Positions 40,814 to 41,712 of a DNA stretch of 41,712 bases are shown piece by piece (the stretch's first letter is position 1; the number at the start of each line of letters is the position of its first letter). The notes below the pieces were generated by a model, which worked only from the letters and a program-made list of their open reading frames with translations, searched no databases and had not been told where the DNA came from. Source of the stretch: Alphaproteobacteria bacterium. Lineage in GTDB: Bacteria > Pseudomonadota > Alphaproteobacteria > Elsterales > Elsteraceae. A program made the translations under genes and the position numbers. Where the stretch lies: contig JAAFIC010000019.1 in assembly GCA_013298565.1 (NCBI GenBank), positions 1 to 41,712 on the forward strand, read 5' to 3'.

Positions 40814-41712
40814 ATGGCCACCGCTGTTGCTTCCGAGTCTCAGATTTTTGACCGCCGCGCGCTGCGCTTGCACCGCGACCGCGCCGCTGCCGGATTCGAT
40901 GGAATTTTCGATTTTCTAACGAAGGAAATCGGCGACCGGCTGCTCGACCGGCTAGGCGATATTCGCCGCCGCTTTCCGCTGGCGCTCGATTTGGGCGGGC
41001 GGACGGGCGACCTTGCCCGCTCTGCAAACGGGCGCGGCGGGATCGAAACGCTGATTACCGCCGATCTGTCGCCGAACATGATCGCCCGCGCCCCCGGCCC
41101 GCGTTTAGTAGCCGATGAAGAATGGCTACCGATTGCCGAAAACAGCCTCGATCTCGTGCTCTCGTGCTTATCGCTGCATTGGATCAACGACCTGCCCGGC
41201 ACGCTCATTCAAGCAAACCGGGCGCTGAAGCCGGATGGATTGTTTCTGGGTGCAATCTTCGGCGGGGAAACCTTGCAGGAGTTGAAAGCCAGCCTCGCCG
41301 CTGCCGAAATCGCCGAAACCGGCACGCTCGTGCCGCGCGCCTCCCCCACGGTCGATATCCGCGACGCCGGACGGCTGATGCAGCGCGCTGGGTTCGCCTT
41401 GCCCGTGATCGATAGCGACGTTCTAACCGTCTCCTACCCCAACATGCTTGCCCTTATGCACGATTTGCGCGGCATGGGCGAAACCAACGCACTCGCAGGC
41501 CGATCGCGCCGCCCGTGGCGCAAATCGACCCTCGCCCGCGCCGCCGCCGATTACGCCGATCGCTTCAGCACCCCGGACGGGCGCATCGAAGCCCGCTTCG
41601 AGGTGATCTTCCTCACGGGCTGGGCACCCGACGCAAGCCAACCGCGCCCCTTACGCCCCGGCAGCGCGAAAGGGCGACTGTCGGAGGCGTTGGGAGCGGT
41701 TGAGAGGAAGCT
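40814..41712 (+). CDS. SAM-dependent methyltransferase, NDUFAF5/BioC-like (3' end outside window)
   Basis: The frame from the ATG at 40814 stays open to the window edge (about 299 codons). The class I methyltransferase SAM-binding loop is LALDLGGRTGDLAR, followed by LITADLSPNMIARA and SLDLVLSCLSLHWINDLPGTLIQANRALKPDGLFLGAIFGG. TGWAPDASQPRPLRPGSAKGRLSEALGA is close to the C-terminus of mitochondrial NDUFAF5 and its alphaproteobacterial relatives. NDUFAF5 hydroxylates a complex I arginine; the bacterial role is unsettled. In many alphaproteobacteria this gene is beside comF, which would be just beyond the edge. Confidence 0.85.
   Translation, partial: MATAVASESQIFDRRALRLHRDRAAAGFDGIFDFLTKEIGDRLLDRLGDIRRRFPLALDLGGRTGDLARSANGRGGIETLITADLSPNMIARAPGPRLVADEEWLPIAENSLDLVLSCLSLHWINDLPGTLIQANRALKPDGLFLGAIFGGETLQELKASLAAAEIAETGTLVPRASPTVDIRDAGRLMQRAGFALPVIDSDVLTVSYPNMLALMHDLRGMGETNALAGRSRRPWRKSTLARAAADYADRFSTPDGRIEARFEVIFLTGWAPDASQPRPLRPGSAKGRLSEALGAVERK

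Overview
This window looks like a chromosomal segment of a GC-rich alphaproteobacterium, probably of the Rhodospirillales/Azospirillum type. That placement is an inference from gene content and order: a compact hisB-hisH-(acetyltransferase)-hisA-hisF-hisE-HIT block, DUF2125 and DUF2272 proteins, a phaB-type acetoacetyl-CoA reductase, a NDUFAF5/BioC-like methyltransferase, and many small overlapping operons. No rRNA, tRNA, CRISPR array or intact insertion sequence was seen.

Layout. 1-5 kb: the end of a class III cyclase, a beta-type glutathione transferase, a D-arginine-dehydrogenase-like flavoprotein, an OmpR-type response regulator, an unknown proline-rich membrane protein and a family-3 solute-binding protein. 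5-8.8 kb: comM, then an orphan HigA-type antitoxin, a MarR regulator, a HicA/HicB-like pair and a lipoprotein. 8.9-14.3 kb: DUF2125, chaC, a tautomerase, two LysR regulators and a DMT exporter. 14.3-15.7 kb: an intact RES/Xre toxin-antitoxin pair and a Phd antitoxin followed by a stub of its VapC-like toxin. 15.6-20.8 kb: a metal-homeostasis-looking cluster with two COG0523 (CobW-like) GTPases, a WD40 protein, DUF924, an orphan UreE-like protein and an AT-rich two-gene cassette. 20.8-25.1 kb: the histidine biosynthesis operon. 25.2-31.8 kb: a chemoreceptor, then dnaK-dnaJ-rph. 31.8-33.2 kb: an AT-rich island with a lone flagellin-like gene. 33.4-41.7 kb: phaB, a second DMT exporter, an HPt/pseudoreceiver protein, DUF455, an AraC regulator, FadL, an ABM monooxygenase, DUF2272 and a methyltransferase that runs off the end.

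The most unusual feature is a dispersed intergenic element of 107-196 bp with a hairpin at each end and TAGAGC/GCTCTA termini. It occurs three times (2304-2410, 4048-4243, 10794-10931) plus a fragment at 33173-33199. Its two hairpins are conserved, one with compensatory base changes, and its outermost TAG is the actual stop codon of four flanking genes. Other points of interest are a zinc-ribbon gene interrupted at an A7 tract (18093-18394), two tandem repeats at gene ends (25-bp units at 8875; 16-bp A8-bearing units at 35082), a UreE-like protein lacking the known nickel ligands, a HicA-like toxin lacking its catalytic histidine, and a 34-codon ORF with an ideal ribosome-binding site (35226-35330).

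All functions are read from sequence motifs and family knowledge; no database search was run.
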